Both the position numbers and the translations under genes were made by a program. DNA of 11,690 bases from Tieghemiomyces parasiticus (Eukaryota; Kickxellomycota; Dimargaritomycetes; Dimargaritales; Dimargaritaceae), in the NCBI GenBank assembly GCA_027575765.1, contig JANBPT010001255.1, forward strand, positions 1 to 11,690, given 5' to 3'. The notes beneath the pieces are model-generated. The model saw only the letters and a list, made by a program, of their open reading frames with translations, did no database searches and was not told the origin of the DNA. Of this stretch, positions 1-9,130 are shown one piece after another. Within the stretch, counting starts at the first letter, position 1; every line of letters starts with the position of its first letter.

Positions 1-1
1 G

Positions 2-1375
2 AAGGAATGGTCCCACAGCAAGTTCGCGCCAATGTCGTTCATTAACTACACTGCGATGAAGAGTGGTGAGGTACGTATAACCATTGTTTCCGGTAAAGAG
101 GATGTGGCACTTGTAACGGGCGGAGGTGTTCGCCTAGATGGGTTCGGTGAAGGCTCATCCTAACTCATACAACGTACACCTATTTTCTCGACTCTCTTAG
201 GCTCTACCCGTGGACATTCGAGCCGTCAAGCACCAGACCGCTGAGGGGTACATTTTTCCTGAAAAGGCCCCTCCATTCCAGGTAAAGGCCCGAGTTCCCG
301 TACTTCCTGATATCTGCTGGCTGCATCTTCCCCCGTCCAGAAGGACCCTATAAGGTTATAATGGCCCATTAACCCACTTTTTACCCGGCTATTACCCGCC
401 CCAAAACCACGTCTCACCTCCCCACTGCTTAAACTTCCCGACAACCCTTACACAACCAAAAAAAACCAAAAGCAAACTTGGTTCAAATCTAAAGATAATT
501 TAGGGGACGATCCGACCTTTCATCAAGTAAGCAGCCCTGTTTGAGATGTTGACTGTCATCCGTTTCGGCCACCAACCTTCTCGTGGTGGACGGTCAGGTG
601 AGAAAACTAGCCCGGCGCCCTTTTTATCTAACAGTACAGTGGGCATCGCTACCCACCTACCCCTCCTGTTTCGCTTTAGTGCGTGCTCACGTACATGAGC
701 GACCACCACTTAGTTCACACCGCTACCATCCCCCACGGACTCACGTTCTACTCATACCCGCGTAGCATCTCCACGCTGGTTTCGCTTGACCACAGCATCT
801 GGTTCCACGCCCCGTTCCGCGCCGACGATTGGTAAGTAGTAAGACCCCGAGGAAATGAAGGTCACTGGCTCCATCGTTCCGACTTTGAAGACATCCAGTA
901 CTTATTATTCCGCTCCGGTTGAAAGAGAGTTGGGAGGGAGGGGAATAGGAAAACGAAAAAAAAAGCATTGATGAAAGGTGCCGTGCCATAAGATATTAAT
1001 GTCTAAATCCCCACTCACTCCCTCCCCTTTGTCCATTTCTCCCCCCCCTTCTCCTTCTCACCTCACCCCCTCACCTTTCACCGATACTTCGATTGGCACC
1101 CTTACGATAACACAAGGTTACTGTACGATATGGAAAGCCCACGGAGCTGTGACGGTCGCGGACTGGCCTTTGGTCGGTTTTACAACCAACGAGGGGTCTT
1201 GGTGGCTTCGGTCGCTCAGGAGGGGTTAATACTCGACCACAAGACCCCTGAATCCATTGGCCGTGAATTGTCTATCCGTACCACGGATGCTAAGGCGATA
1301 GCCGATGAATCCGAAAAAGAGTCCCAATCGAAAAAACGGGCTATCCAGATTGAGCGGCCGCGACCAAAGCTCTAG
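2..1375 (+). CDS. TES1: Acyl-CoA thioesterase, TesB/ACOT8 family (peroxisomal type), 5' end outside window
   Basis: Hydrolyses acyl-CoA to free fatty acid and CoA, in fungi normally in peroxisomes. I assembled five exons: 2-70, 201-281, 473-526, 680-831, 1117-1375. The introns are 71-200, 282-472, 527-679 and 832-1116, all GT-AG, with phases 0, 0, 0 and 2. The joined frame gives about 204 residues of the C-terminal hotdog domain. Family blocks visible in order are LPVDIRAV, QTWFK, DDPTFHQC, YMSDHH, LVSLDHSIWFHAPFRADDW, GRGLAFGRFY and VASVAQEGLI. The catalytic triad of the family (Asp, Thr/Ser, Gln in E. coli TesB) corresponds to D76, S103 and Q153 of the visible part; the Ser-to-Gln spacing of 50 equals that of TesB. 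Branch-like CTAAC sites lie near 160 and 628. Oddities: WFKSKD where most relatives have W-F/V-R-A-R/N-G, a purine-rich acceptor at 472 without a polypyrimidine tract, and a charged tail of about 45 residues ending in PKL, a weak PTS1-like tripeptide. The family call is very secure; the exon at 473-526 is the least certain boundary. Confidence 0.93.
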
Positions 1376-2674
1376 TGATGGTGACGTCCCGGTTATAAAT
1401 GAACCATCGTTCCCTGCTGAACCGAATCAGTGTAGAGGTTTTGCGCTCTATAATTGCGACTTCACCATTCTGTTAAGGCTATGTAGAAGGGGGGGAGGAG
1501 GGTCGAATTGCAGCCATCAGGAAGGAGTTACATACCCCACCGTCCTTGGTTTTATAAAACTTTCCAAAACAATTATTAATTCACATCCACTCAAGTAGTG
1601 TTTGAAAGTAACCCTTGTGGTCGATTATGGGGCGAGTCTCTCAGGGAGAGGCGCAGTGAAAAACGGGGAGGGCCAATCGAGACCGAGCGAGGGTCTACAG
1701 GGTAAACCACGTATTTATTGCACGTTTGACTTTACGCAATGCAGTGAGCGATGGTTTACTGTTCTACAGATAGGGCTTGATGTTTGCCGACATGATGTCG
1801 CCTTGTTTTCATCTAAATATTTTATCAAGGAGGCCTGGCATCGTTGAGTCCATCGTCGGTATGAAAATTTAGGCTCATCCCCTTAAGGCAAAGTTGGAAA
1901 TTGTCAAGGCCGCCATTTGCCTTTGGACAGTACCAGCAACTTCAGATGGCCGCCGGAGAATAGTGCGACATTCTTGATGTAATGGTGGGGGTCGAGAATG
2001 CTTAGTATTATGAAGATTAAGCTGGGAAGTTTGGTGGTGGTTTGGTGGGAGGTAACTTGTACACCTTTTTATGGTCTTACTAAAAGCTATGGAATTATCA
2101 ACGTTATTTTTATAAAATTATGACATTACTGCCAAAAGTAGATGCAGTCCTAGTGCCCTTACAAAGCTGTCGTTGCCATCCCTACTTATCAGTCGTAATA
2201 GTTATCCGAGAAGACGCTTATGGGGGAGGAGGGGTCGACACTGCGACACACCCTTTGATGTAATAGGAGAGAAGTACAAGTGTAATATTGACGAGCTTGC
2301 TATGTATAGAAAATAGGCATGAAGGGGTATGGAGACAGATACACATATATAGAAAAAAAACAGCCGGTCGAGGAAAATAACAAATACGTACGGGGTATTA
2401 TGTAGGACACAGGTGAAAACAAGAGTAATTACCTCGCGCACAGCGGGCACGTCATGAGGAAAGAAAGAGTGAGGGGAAGCGTTGGGGTAAAGGCGACAGC
2501 AGATAAAAAGGGAAGGGGAAGAGGAAAACACGCAGCAACAGAAAAAGAAGCACTATATGGACTGGGAAGGGCTGACCAGGGACAAAATAGGGGCAGCAGG
2601 TGTGGTGGTAGAATCATCATCTCGGTTCGAGGGCACCGGAGAGAGGGTGAGTAGGAAGAAGACTAGCAGTGACA
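1376..2674. other. Convergent intergenic region, no supported gene
   Basis: This stretch lies between the 3' ends of the thioesterase (plus) and the kinase (minus). Short open frames exist (for example 1305-1598, 1602-1847 and 2202-2531 minus), but none shows a recognisable motif, a good start or splice-joined continuation. A TATA-like TTTTATAAAAC occurs near 1550, and an AT-rich stretch with TTTTTATAAAATTATG near 2107, but neither precedes a convincing frame. From about 2200 to 2660 the plus strand is strongly purine-rich (GGGGGAGGAGGGG, GGGAAGGGGAAGAGG). On the kinase strand this is therefore a pyrimidine-rich 3' flank. Both 3' untranslated regions must lie here, but no canonical AATAAA was identified. 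Confidence 0.6.
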
Positions 2675-4730
2675 TTAAATTAAAAACCGGGCATCGTCAA
2701 CATCGGCGACGGGACCGCCTGCAGTCGTCATCGTCGTCGTCGACGTTGCCTCCGCGGCAGTAGATTTCTCTTGGGAGCGAGGCGGTGGGACCCCGGGGCT
2801 ACTACCACCTAGTTCTCGACCGGCAAAGTCCTCCACGATGAAGGGGGAGACCATGGCGACGCTCTTTAGCCGGGGCTGGGCGTAGTCCGGACTTGGCCGC
2901 GACTCAAGTGTCTCTTTGACCGAGAGGTTTAGGTTCTTGCGATTCCAGGATGCCGCTGCCATTGTCGCGGCAGCGGGAGAGGTGCCGGTGATCGGGGTGT
3001 CGAGGTTGCTGGTACGCGGGGTATCATTCAGGAAGGTCCGGGAGACCCGGCGGGACCCCGGGGTGCTGCCGGTTCCGGCCTTTGGAGGAAACTGCAGCTG
3101 CTGCTGGAGGTGAGCCTGAAGGGGGTCGGCCGGGGAGACGGCGTAGGTCGGATCGACCTCGGAGGCCTGACTGGACACGGCGCTCTGTTGACGCAGGTGA
3201 TGGTTCCGCAGGGGATCGTAGGCCGCCGCAGGAGGTTTCGGAGGGGGTGTGGAGGTCGAGGGCAGGGTGCCGTAGGCCGACAGGGCCTCCTGGGACTGAG
3301 CCGGGGTGGTCGAAGCGTAAGGTCGCAGGTGGTCCTCCTGTACCGACGAAGTGTGGCTGCCAGAATTGGTTGGTGGGGTGTTGATCTTGGTCGAGCATGA
3401 CGAGTCCCGCAGGGCCACCGGGTCGATATCAGTGAACTGGCCCTCGCCTAGCTGGTGGGTCCTCGTATGGTCGTAGACGGTGAACTCGGTTTCGATCTTT
3501 TGCATCTCTGTTGAGAGTGGCTTAGGGTTCTTGGCCCGGTTATTGACCCGCAGTGGGGTATCCTCCATCAGGAGTTCCTCCAGCTCGTGGGTAGCATCAA
3601 AGTTGGAGTCCTTGGCGTTGGGCACAAAAACCGGCTTGATGCCCTTCTGGGCTACCTGGCCCCAGTCAAGCCCGGAAAACCACGGGTGGCTGGTGAGCCG
3701 TTGGTAGTTAGCCTCGCCGAACCCTAACCGTTTGTGGACGGACCGCTCGCACAGGCCGAGTAGGACCTCCTTGCACTCGGACGAAACGACGTTACCCGTC
3801 ATGGACTTCTCGGGACAAGTGATAGGCTTAGATAGGATAAGGCGGGCCAGCTCGTCGTTTGTCTTGGCCCGGAAGGGTCGGTGGCCGTAGAGCATCTCAT
3901 ATAACAGGACCCCGGTACTCCACCAGTCCACCGAGAACCCGTAGCCCGTGCGCTGCAGGATTTCAGGGGCCATGTAGGCCAAAGAACCGGCCACCGAGGT
4001 GAGCTTCTTGCCGGGCTTGATGCGGACGGCGATGTTGAAGTCAGTCAGATGGGCGTGGCCCTCCGAGTCGAGCAGCACGTTGTCGGGCTTGATGTCACGA
4101 TGTACGATCCGCTTGGAGTGCAGGTAATGGAGGCTGACGAAAATCTCGGCAGCCCACAACCGGATAACGTCTTCGGAGAGGGCACCTTTCCGCGCGACAT
4201 GGAAGCGTAGGTCACCACCCAGCATCAGATCTAAAACCATAAACATGTTTTCGTCATCCTGGAAGGCGTAGCGCAAGTTACAGATCAGGGGGAACTTGAT
4301 TTCCTCCAGGATGCGCCGCTCTTGGATAATATTGTCAATGGCCTTCATGCGTATACACTTCTCCTTGTTGATGTACTTAAGGGCATAGTTTTTCTTTACA
4401 GCTTTGTGCTGAACGATGCGGACCTGTATAATTCGGGACCGGGTAAGTAAGAAGTGTGAGTTAGTACTAGGGCGCAAGATAATTACCCAGGGATACAGGC
4501 CAGTCCTGCACCTAGCTATCAAGGGGGGAGGGGTGGCTAAATATAGCAGCGCGGGTATTGGGTCAGGTGGCCGTTTGGTGTCGACGGCCGCGGGCCCCAG
4601 GCGGAATAAACGCGACAAAACTTACTTTGCCGAAGGCGCCCTTGCCGACACACCTAAGGAGGTCAAAGTGGGCCAGACAGACCTCCTCGTTAAAGTCGAT
4701 GGCGGAGTTGCCACAGCAGACCGCGCCCAT
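2675..4730 (-). CDS. STK32: AGC-class serine/threonine kinase, YANK/STK32 family
   Basis: Two exons, 4730-4626 and 4423-2675, join in phase 0 across a 202-nt intron (GTAAGT...TATACAG) to give 617 residues. The kinase domain comes first: glycine loop GKGAFGKV (29-36), ATP-binding Lys in ALK (K51), helix-C Glu in QERRIL (E70), HRDIKPDN (catalytic D145), DFN in place of DFG (163-165) and MAPE (186-189). DFN and the block DATHELEELL after the catalytic domain are hallmarks of the YANK/STK32 branch, as is the later EFTVYDHTR block. The start at 4730 is chosen because it yields an N-terminal MG like STK32 and has ACACCATGG context; an in-frame ATG at 4766 would mask the acylation site. MGAVCCG offers Gly2 for myristoylation and Cys5/Cys6 for palmitoylation, so membrane attachment is likely. 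The last ~250 residues are Ser/Thr/Pro/Gln/Ala-rich and presumably disordered, making the protein longer than animal STK32 (roughly 400-490). An open frame from the ATG at 4618 only reads through the intron. The physiological role in fungi is not well defined. Confidence 0.95.
4424..4625 (-). other. Intron of the STK32-like kinase, within the glycine-rich loop
   Basis: On the minus strand the donor is AAA|GTAAGT at 4625 and the acceptor is TATACAG|GTC ending at 4424. Removing it joins GKGAFGK to VRIVQ and restores the conserved valine of the nucleotide-binding loop exactly in phase 0. The frame through the intron stays open back to 4618 and beyond only by chance: its translation has no kinase similarity. 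Confidence 0.93.
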
Positions 4731-7322
4731 GGTGTTGTAATTCCAGCTTGGCACCGGTTGTAACAAGGGGAGATAAGGCCGGAGGTAGCGTTAGACCCGG
4801 GTTGAGGGAAATAGCGCAGCTAGTTTGCGGAAGCGAACTATTGCCAAATGAGGACGTTGAGCTAAAGCAGGGAGTGGGCTAGGTAGCCGCAAGGGGGGGA
4901 GATAGGTCCAATAGTAGCACGCTAGGAGGCTGGGTGAGAGCTGGTGTTGGCACGTAAGTGGTCGTGGCACGAATACGCAGACGGGGCGGAGAGTTCGAGG
5001 TAGTGCGGTTTCCAGCAGCGTAGCGGAGTATAAAGCGGTGAAAGTCAGGAGGCAGTAGCCCGAGGTTACAAGGAGCGGTGCTACGTTAGTTGGTGGTACA
5101 AAGTAGCACTGCCAGGCACAGACACGCCAATAGTGCGGGGTAGGCCGTTCACGCGGGTAGTAGCGAGACGGCAAGGCGGCTGAGGTCCGAGATGAACAGA
5201 ATTAGAACGTCCGTGGGAGCGGGCCAAATATTAAAGAGGTGGTTGGAAAGCCGTAGTAGGGATCCAGGTACAGGGGCAAAGCGGTGCTGATGATTCGGGG
5301 GTGCCAGATGGCAAGCCTAAGGAAAAAACGGGTGGGTTGCAAGGTGGTCTGTATGCCGGATGGAACGAATGGCAGAGAAAGCCGGCAGAGGGACGTTAAG
5401 ATGGCGAGCGTAAGGGCAGGAGTAAAGTGTGAAGCGCGGGGAACAGAACCTTCGTCGAGTTAATGAGGCGCCGGTCATGAAGGAGGCCGGAGGGGTTAAG
5501 TGGTAGTGCAGCCGTAATTATTGGAAGGATTATTGTAGCTCAAAGTAAGGTGCACAGAGGCAGTGTCGGACAGAGCGTGCTGGTGACGGTGGGTCGAGGG
5601 CGACAAAGGAGCGGCGAGCAAGCGGCACAGGAACTGGTGAATGGAAGGTAGGTGCTGGAGGGGGGGTTGCGAACGAAAACTGCAAGCCCCGATATTGGCA
5701 AGGGAGGAGGAAATCTTTGGTGGCCGTAGGGTGCTGGTCGCCAGGTTGGGTTGACGGGTTCCTTCACTGGACGACGACCGAGAAGGAAAGTGGAAGTGAG
5801 CGACGCGGAGTTGCAGGTGGGGGCGAATCGTAACTCACACCGTCCACAAGACAAACGCAAGGAGCAGCATCGCCGCCTTCCCGAATAGGCCAGCAGACAG
5901 GTCAGTTGGCCCCGCTCACCAAGGTATGCCAACGAATAACGAGGTCGGTGGGATGGTCGTCCCAGCATCATTTGGTGTCTTGATGGCAGAGCCGCACGAG
6001 GGAGGCCCGGCCTATCACCAGCGCTGGGAGGAGTGAGCCCAGGGGTGATGGGCAGAGAACATTGTCATGGGTAGATTGGGACGGCTGCCACGGCGTATCC
6101 ACGCAGCAGATTAATGCGAAAAAAGAAGGTGACAAAAACCGCATCGCGTGCGCGGGAAAACACCCCGGGTGTGGGTGAGAACCCGGTTTCACACGGCCAG
6201 GTGAGGGAAGCCGCCCTAGCACAGCAGCGGAGCTAGAATACCTTGTTACGCGCCAGTAATGCGACCATGGCATGTCAACAAAGCGCCCGCCCAGTAGCGC
6301 AGCGGGTGCCGAGGGTCTGAATTTAAAACAACGGTCGGCCTGCGCGGCCGGAAGGGGGGGGGGGAAGCTCGGCCCCGAGTCTCCTGGCACGCCCCCTTTA
6401 ATTTTCCAGGTGAGACTGGGTGCTTGTATAGTGCCAACGCAAAGCTGGAAACCTAGATCCAGGACTTCACGATAGCGGCAGCTGGAAGGTGCGATGGGCG
6501 GATTGGAATGGTAGCAGTGTAGGTCGGCTCGGTGGTGGGCTGGTAACTGATAGCGTCGGCTTTCGCGGATCAACCGTCTCCGTAGCAACTGTACGGCTTG
6601 CTACATTGGGCGGATTGCCCAAGGACAAGCCCGCCAGATGCATACCCGTCCCTGGCCAGTCTCGAACGCAATCTTGCAGTGGCCCTTCTAAGTCATCCTG
6701 GCTTATAGGGGTGCTAACGCTGGGCACCCCTTAGGCTTTGCCGATCGACCGCTCCGGTTGGGGTGGCGCTAAAGGCTTGGGTTCACTGTCGCACAGCACG
6801 TGCGAGGCTAAGAAGAGGTGGAGAGGGTGGCCAATGGCGGGGTACAAAATACGGCAGTCACCGTTGGATTCGACTCGACCTTCATGGTCTCAAAAGGGGC
6901 CTGATGGTAAGCACACATAGAGGCGATAGGTCGACAGGTACGCAAACGCATGTAGGTCACATACAGCTTGCAAAGGAGTTATACTCAAGCCCGAACGAAC
7001 CCCGTATAGAGTAGTGTTTGCATATACTGAAGAACAACCGGAGTGGTACCTAGAGACCCATCTGTCACGCCGCTGGCATTGTAGATACAAGGCCCATCTA
7101 ATTCGTCCAGGGGCATACAGTTAGTGGTGCAAACGTCTCAGTGAAAGCCCGAGCGGCCCATGAACCTAGCGCCCACGCCAACCCAAATATAAAGCGTGAT
7201 GGCATGTGGTGAGATTTCACATCTTTCGCTTCATATAGGGTGTTGTATTTGGTACTAGTGCAAAAAATTATTGACTCATCACGCCGCTCCTTACTTGATT
7301 CTGCCTTCATAGATTCCTATGA
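4731..7322. other. Long upstream region of the kinase, no supported gene
   Basis: About 2.6 kb lies between the kinase start and the broken gene at 7323. From 4741 to about 6130 the plus strand is G/A-rich, so the kinase sense strand is C/T-rich, as is common for fungal promoters and 5' leaders. Long minus-strand frames here (4791-5174, 5540-5971, 5968-6588) translate to Pro/Ser/Arg/Cys-rich sequence without domains and reflect this skew. A run of 11 G lies at 6354-6364. From about 6490 to 7320 composition is mixed, with CpG common. No tRNA, rRNA or splice-joined coding exon could be supported. No clear TATA box facing the kinase was seen. Confidence 0.6.
6707..6731. repeat. Short perfect inverted repeat (8-bp stem, 9-nt loop)
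   Basis: AGGGGTGC at 6707-6714 is the exact reverse complement of GCACCCCT at 6724-6731, separated by nine bases. It could fold as a hairpin in either strand or act as a protein-binding dyad. It sits in the gene-poor region and is not followed by a T-run, so it does not look like a Pol III or bacterial-type terminator. Confidence 0.6.
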
Positions 7323-8194
7323 TCACCCAAAAGAGTCACCTCACTTTATTCTCCTTCCATACCATCTTACAATCGCGTCTACGACCTCGAAACCTACACC
7401 AAGACCCTTGACGACGAGACTCAGTCAAAGGACGCCAACTTGGGCCGACTCACGTCCGTCAGCAACCTTGGCAGTACTGTCCACGGTCTGGTACAGACCC
7501 ATCTGTTTGCTTCTCTGGAGAGCACCATCAATGACTTCGGCTACGATCTAGATTTTGGCAATACGTCTTCTTGAGAAGCCTTCCTAACCAGTGTCAAGAC
7601 AGTCGCGTTGAGCCGGTCAACGCCTAACGATGGTACCTATTGCAATGTAGACGATAATAACAGCAGCTGTAGCTTGGGTACCCGTCTCAACGTTCCCAGG
7701 GTTAGTAGGACCACCGCATTGTCGAAAGCACCCACTAGCGTCACAGGCATATTCATACATGGGGATGCAAGGTGCCCGCGAAGACCAGCTTTTGGTCCTG
7801 GCACGACACAGTAACCGTGTCAGTCAATGCCGATGATTAACCCGCCCCCAGGGAGGTCACTATTGTTAGCATAGGCAGGTCGGCGCGCAGCTGCAGCCAG
7901 GGTCGTCGCGACCGTGTTACAGCGCAGCTGAGCCCAAATCTGGCACCATTAAACTTTTCTACTGCTTATCTGGCCACCAATACTGACGTGGAAGACCAGG
8001 TCGAAGCAAGTGTCCTCCTCCTACGCTCCAGCAGTCAGCACCGATCCCCCACCGCACCTACCCCTATGCCGATCAAGGAAACAGGCACTGGCGACCCTGC
8101 CAAAAGATATTGTGACGGGGCGTGCTGCCCGAGAAGAGGAGTAACTAGAGGAAAGACTGGGGGAGGATTACAAGGTAAGCAGGACGAGTTTTAA
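7323..8194 (+). pseudogene. Broken coding region of unknown family
   Basis: The frame starting at 7323 reads protein-like sequence with third positions mostly C or G up to about 7570 (RVYDLETYTKTLDDETQ, LGRLTSVSNLGSTVHGLVQ, ESTINDFGYDLDFGN). It then meets TGA at 7572 and continues protein-like (EAFLTSVKTV, DGTYCNVDDNNSSCSLGTRL). A plausible phase-0 intron at 7701-7771 (GTTAGT...CAAG) joins VPR to VPAKTSFWSWHDTVTVSVN before TAA at 7838. The same frame is then open to 8192 (NFSTAYLATNTDVEDQVEAS, AKRYCDGACC). No in-frame ATG opens the first segment. The TGA lies in TCTTGAGAA, so a CGA-to-TGA transition at a former CpG would explain it. I do not recognise the family; the Asn/Ser/Thr richness and scattered Cys would suit a secreted protein. 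It could instead be a live gene with splice sites I misplaced, or TAA 7838 could be the true end. Confidence 0.45.
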
Positions 8195-8198
8195 TAAA
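8193..8198 (+). terminator. Candidate polyadenylation signal AATAAA
   Basis: A perfect AATAAA hexamer overlaps the tandem stop (TTTTAATAAAAG) that ends the open segment of the broken gene at 8194. Its position right after the last stop, on the same strand, supports a former or current transcript ending shortly downstream. The hexamer is short and could be chance. Confidence 0.35.
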
Positions 8199-8897
8199 AG
8201 GAACAGTAATTTATTACATACCTAACGAATCCACAACTATGACCGATTCGTGGTCTTTAAATAGGTGGGATGCGGGTGATGATGGGAAACCGTTTGGTGT
8301 AGATTGAGGTGCTCGGTTCCGGGTCCTTCTCCATGAGGAGGCGGATCTGGAATCGGGTCGAGTTCACCTCTGAAGTCCGAAGGGCACTGTCTTCCTATTT
8401 TATCAAACGATGTACACAATCCGCGACGAAAATTTTCGTATATTCCGTCAGGAAGACAGAACCTGAAGGGAGGCAGCGTCCTTGGGCTAGGAGGCTTCCT
8501 AGGGGGCGCCTCGGTTAAAGCCAGGAAATGACAGGGATATGGCGAAGGGATAGATAAGTTTAGTGATATGGTCGGATAGTAGTTTGTGGAGAGGCAGGTG
8601 CCAGGAACGGCTTATGGGCACCCCGCCTCTTTCTGTAACCGATAGCGCCGAGTGGAGGGTCTCTGTGGCGTTGAGAGGGGCTTTTTGCTTCATCTCATAA
8701 TACCGTAACGGCCGGGTCGCCCATAGATGACGGCGGGGGTCGCCAGTTTCCGCCCTTTACATCTAATGTACCAACACGCCACAATCTCGCGTAACAACTC
8801 CACCACCCAATATGCACTGGTCATTACTTTGGATGATGGACATTAAGCAACTCCAAGGGAATCTGCTGTCAAGGCTTGTCCATCCTGGCGATGAATA

Positions 8898-8952
8898 TAT
8901 GGGCCAGGTGTTACCTGGCCTATAATTTTGCTTGCTTCCAAACCTGCAGGTT
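8898..8952. repeat. Cluster of two CAGGT/ACCTG palindromes
   Basis: The first element is a 12-bp stem with a 3-nt loop: TATGGGCCAGGT (8898-8909), GTT, ACCTGGCCTATA (8913-8924), with a single G-T wobble. The second, 16 bp on, is the perfect 12-bp palindrome AACCTGCAGGTT (8941-8952). Both are built from the same half-site CAGGT/ACCTG, so four copies fall in 55 bp, one of them as the E-box-type CAGGTG. This could be a cruciform-forming element or an operator for a dimeric transcription factor; the sequence alone does not decide. Confidence 0.6.
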
Positions 8953-9044
8953 GGTTGCTATGGTCTCGTCCTCTTTACTTTTCTAAGTCTTCGGAATGAA
9001 TAGCTTGGGATGAAGGATCAAAACGGCTGATCCAATGAACTAAC

Positions 9045-9130
9045 AAAACCCCCTCACAAGGTGATCCGTCAAGACTATTAGCCGCCCAATTGGCCTACTG
9101 CCAGCTGAGGCGGTTAGCCTTGAGGGTTTT
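9045..9130. other. Imperfect long stem-loop
   Basis: The left outer arm AAAACCC..TCA..AGG (9045-9061, two 2-nt bulges) pairs with CCTTGAGGGTTTT (9118-9130). An inner arm TTAGCCGCC (9078-9086) pairs with GGCGGTTAG (9109-9117) with two wobbles. The apical part contains the palindrome CCAATTGG. The left side carries 16 unpaired bases. It may be a fold-back remnant or a structured RNA segment; no known RNA family is recognised, and chance pairing is possible. Confidence 0.35.

Noticed and set aside
341..361. A terminal exon ending the first gene at TAA 359
   Set aside because: The acceptor at 340 is possible in phase 0, but the thioesterase blocks continue in exons at 473, 680 and 1117, which this splice would exclude.
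2202..2531. 109-codon minus-strand frame downstream of the kinase
   Set aside because: Pyrimidine-rich strand; translation is hydrophobic low complexity without a signal-peptide layout or homology, and it lies where the kinase 3' untranslated region should be.
3024..3400. Overlapping open frames on both strands within the kinase tail region
   Set aside because: They are shadows of the GC-rich, low-complexity kinase C-terminal coding sequence.
4430..4618. ATG at 4618 as the kinase start
   Set aside because: Translation between 4618 and 4424 has no kinase similarity; the exon at 4730-4626 supplies the missing glycine loop and STK32-like N-terminus in perfect phase.
4791..5174. 127-codon open frame on the minus strand upstream of the kinase
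   Set aside because: Not in frame with the kinase exons through any good splice pair; composition explains its openness.
5540..5971. 143-codon open frame on the minus strand
   Set aside because: Same skewed region; low-complexity translation without motif, signal peptide or splice continuation.
5968..6588. 206-codon open frame on the minus strand
   Set aside because: Its translation is Pro/Ser/Arg/Cys-rich with no domain or conserved block, and it lies in C/T-rich minus-strand sequence that favours open frames by chance.
7240..7551. Alternative plus-strand frame over the broken gene
   Set aside because: It starts with a non-ATG codon and gives Thr/Pro/Arg-rich sequence; the overlapping frame from 7323 has the coding-type third-position bias.
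7811..7851. A 41-nt intron removing TAA 7838 in the broken gene
   Set aside because: Donor GTAACC is weak, the length is very short, and splicing shifts into a frame that stops within six codons.
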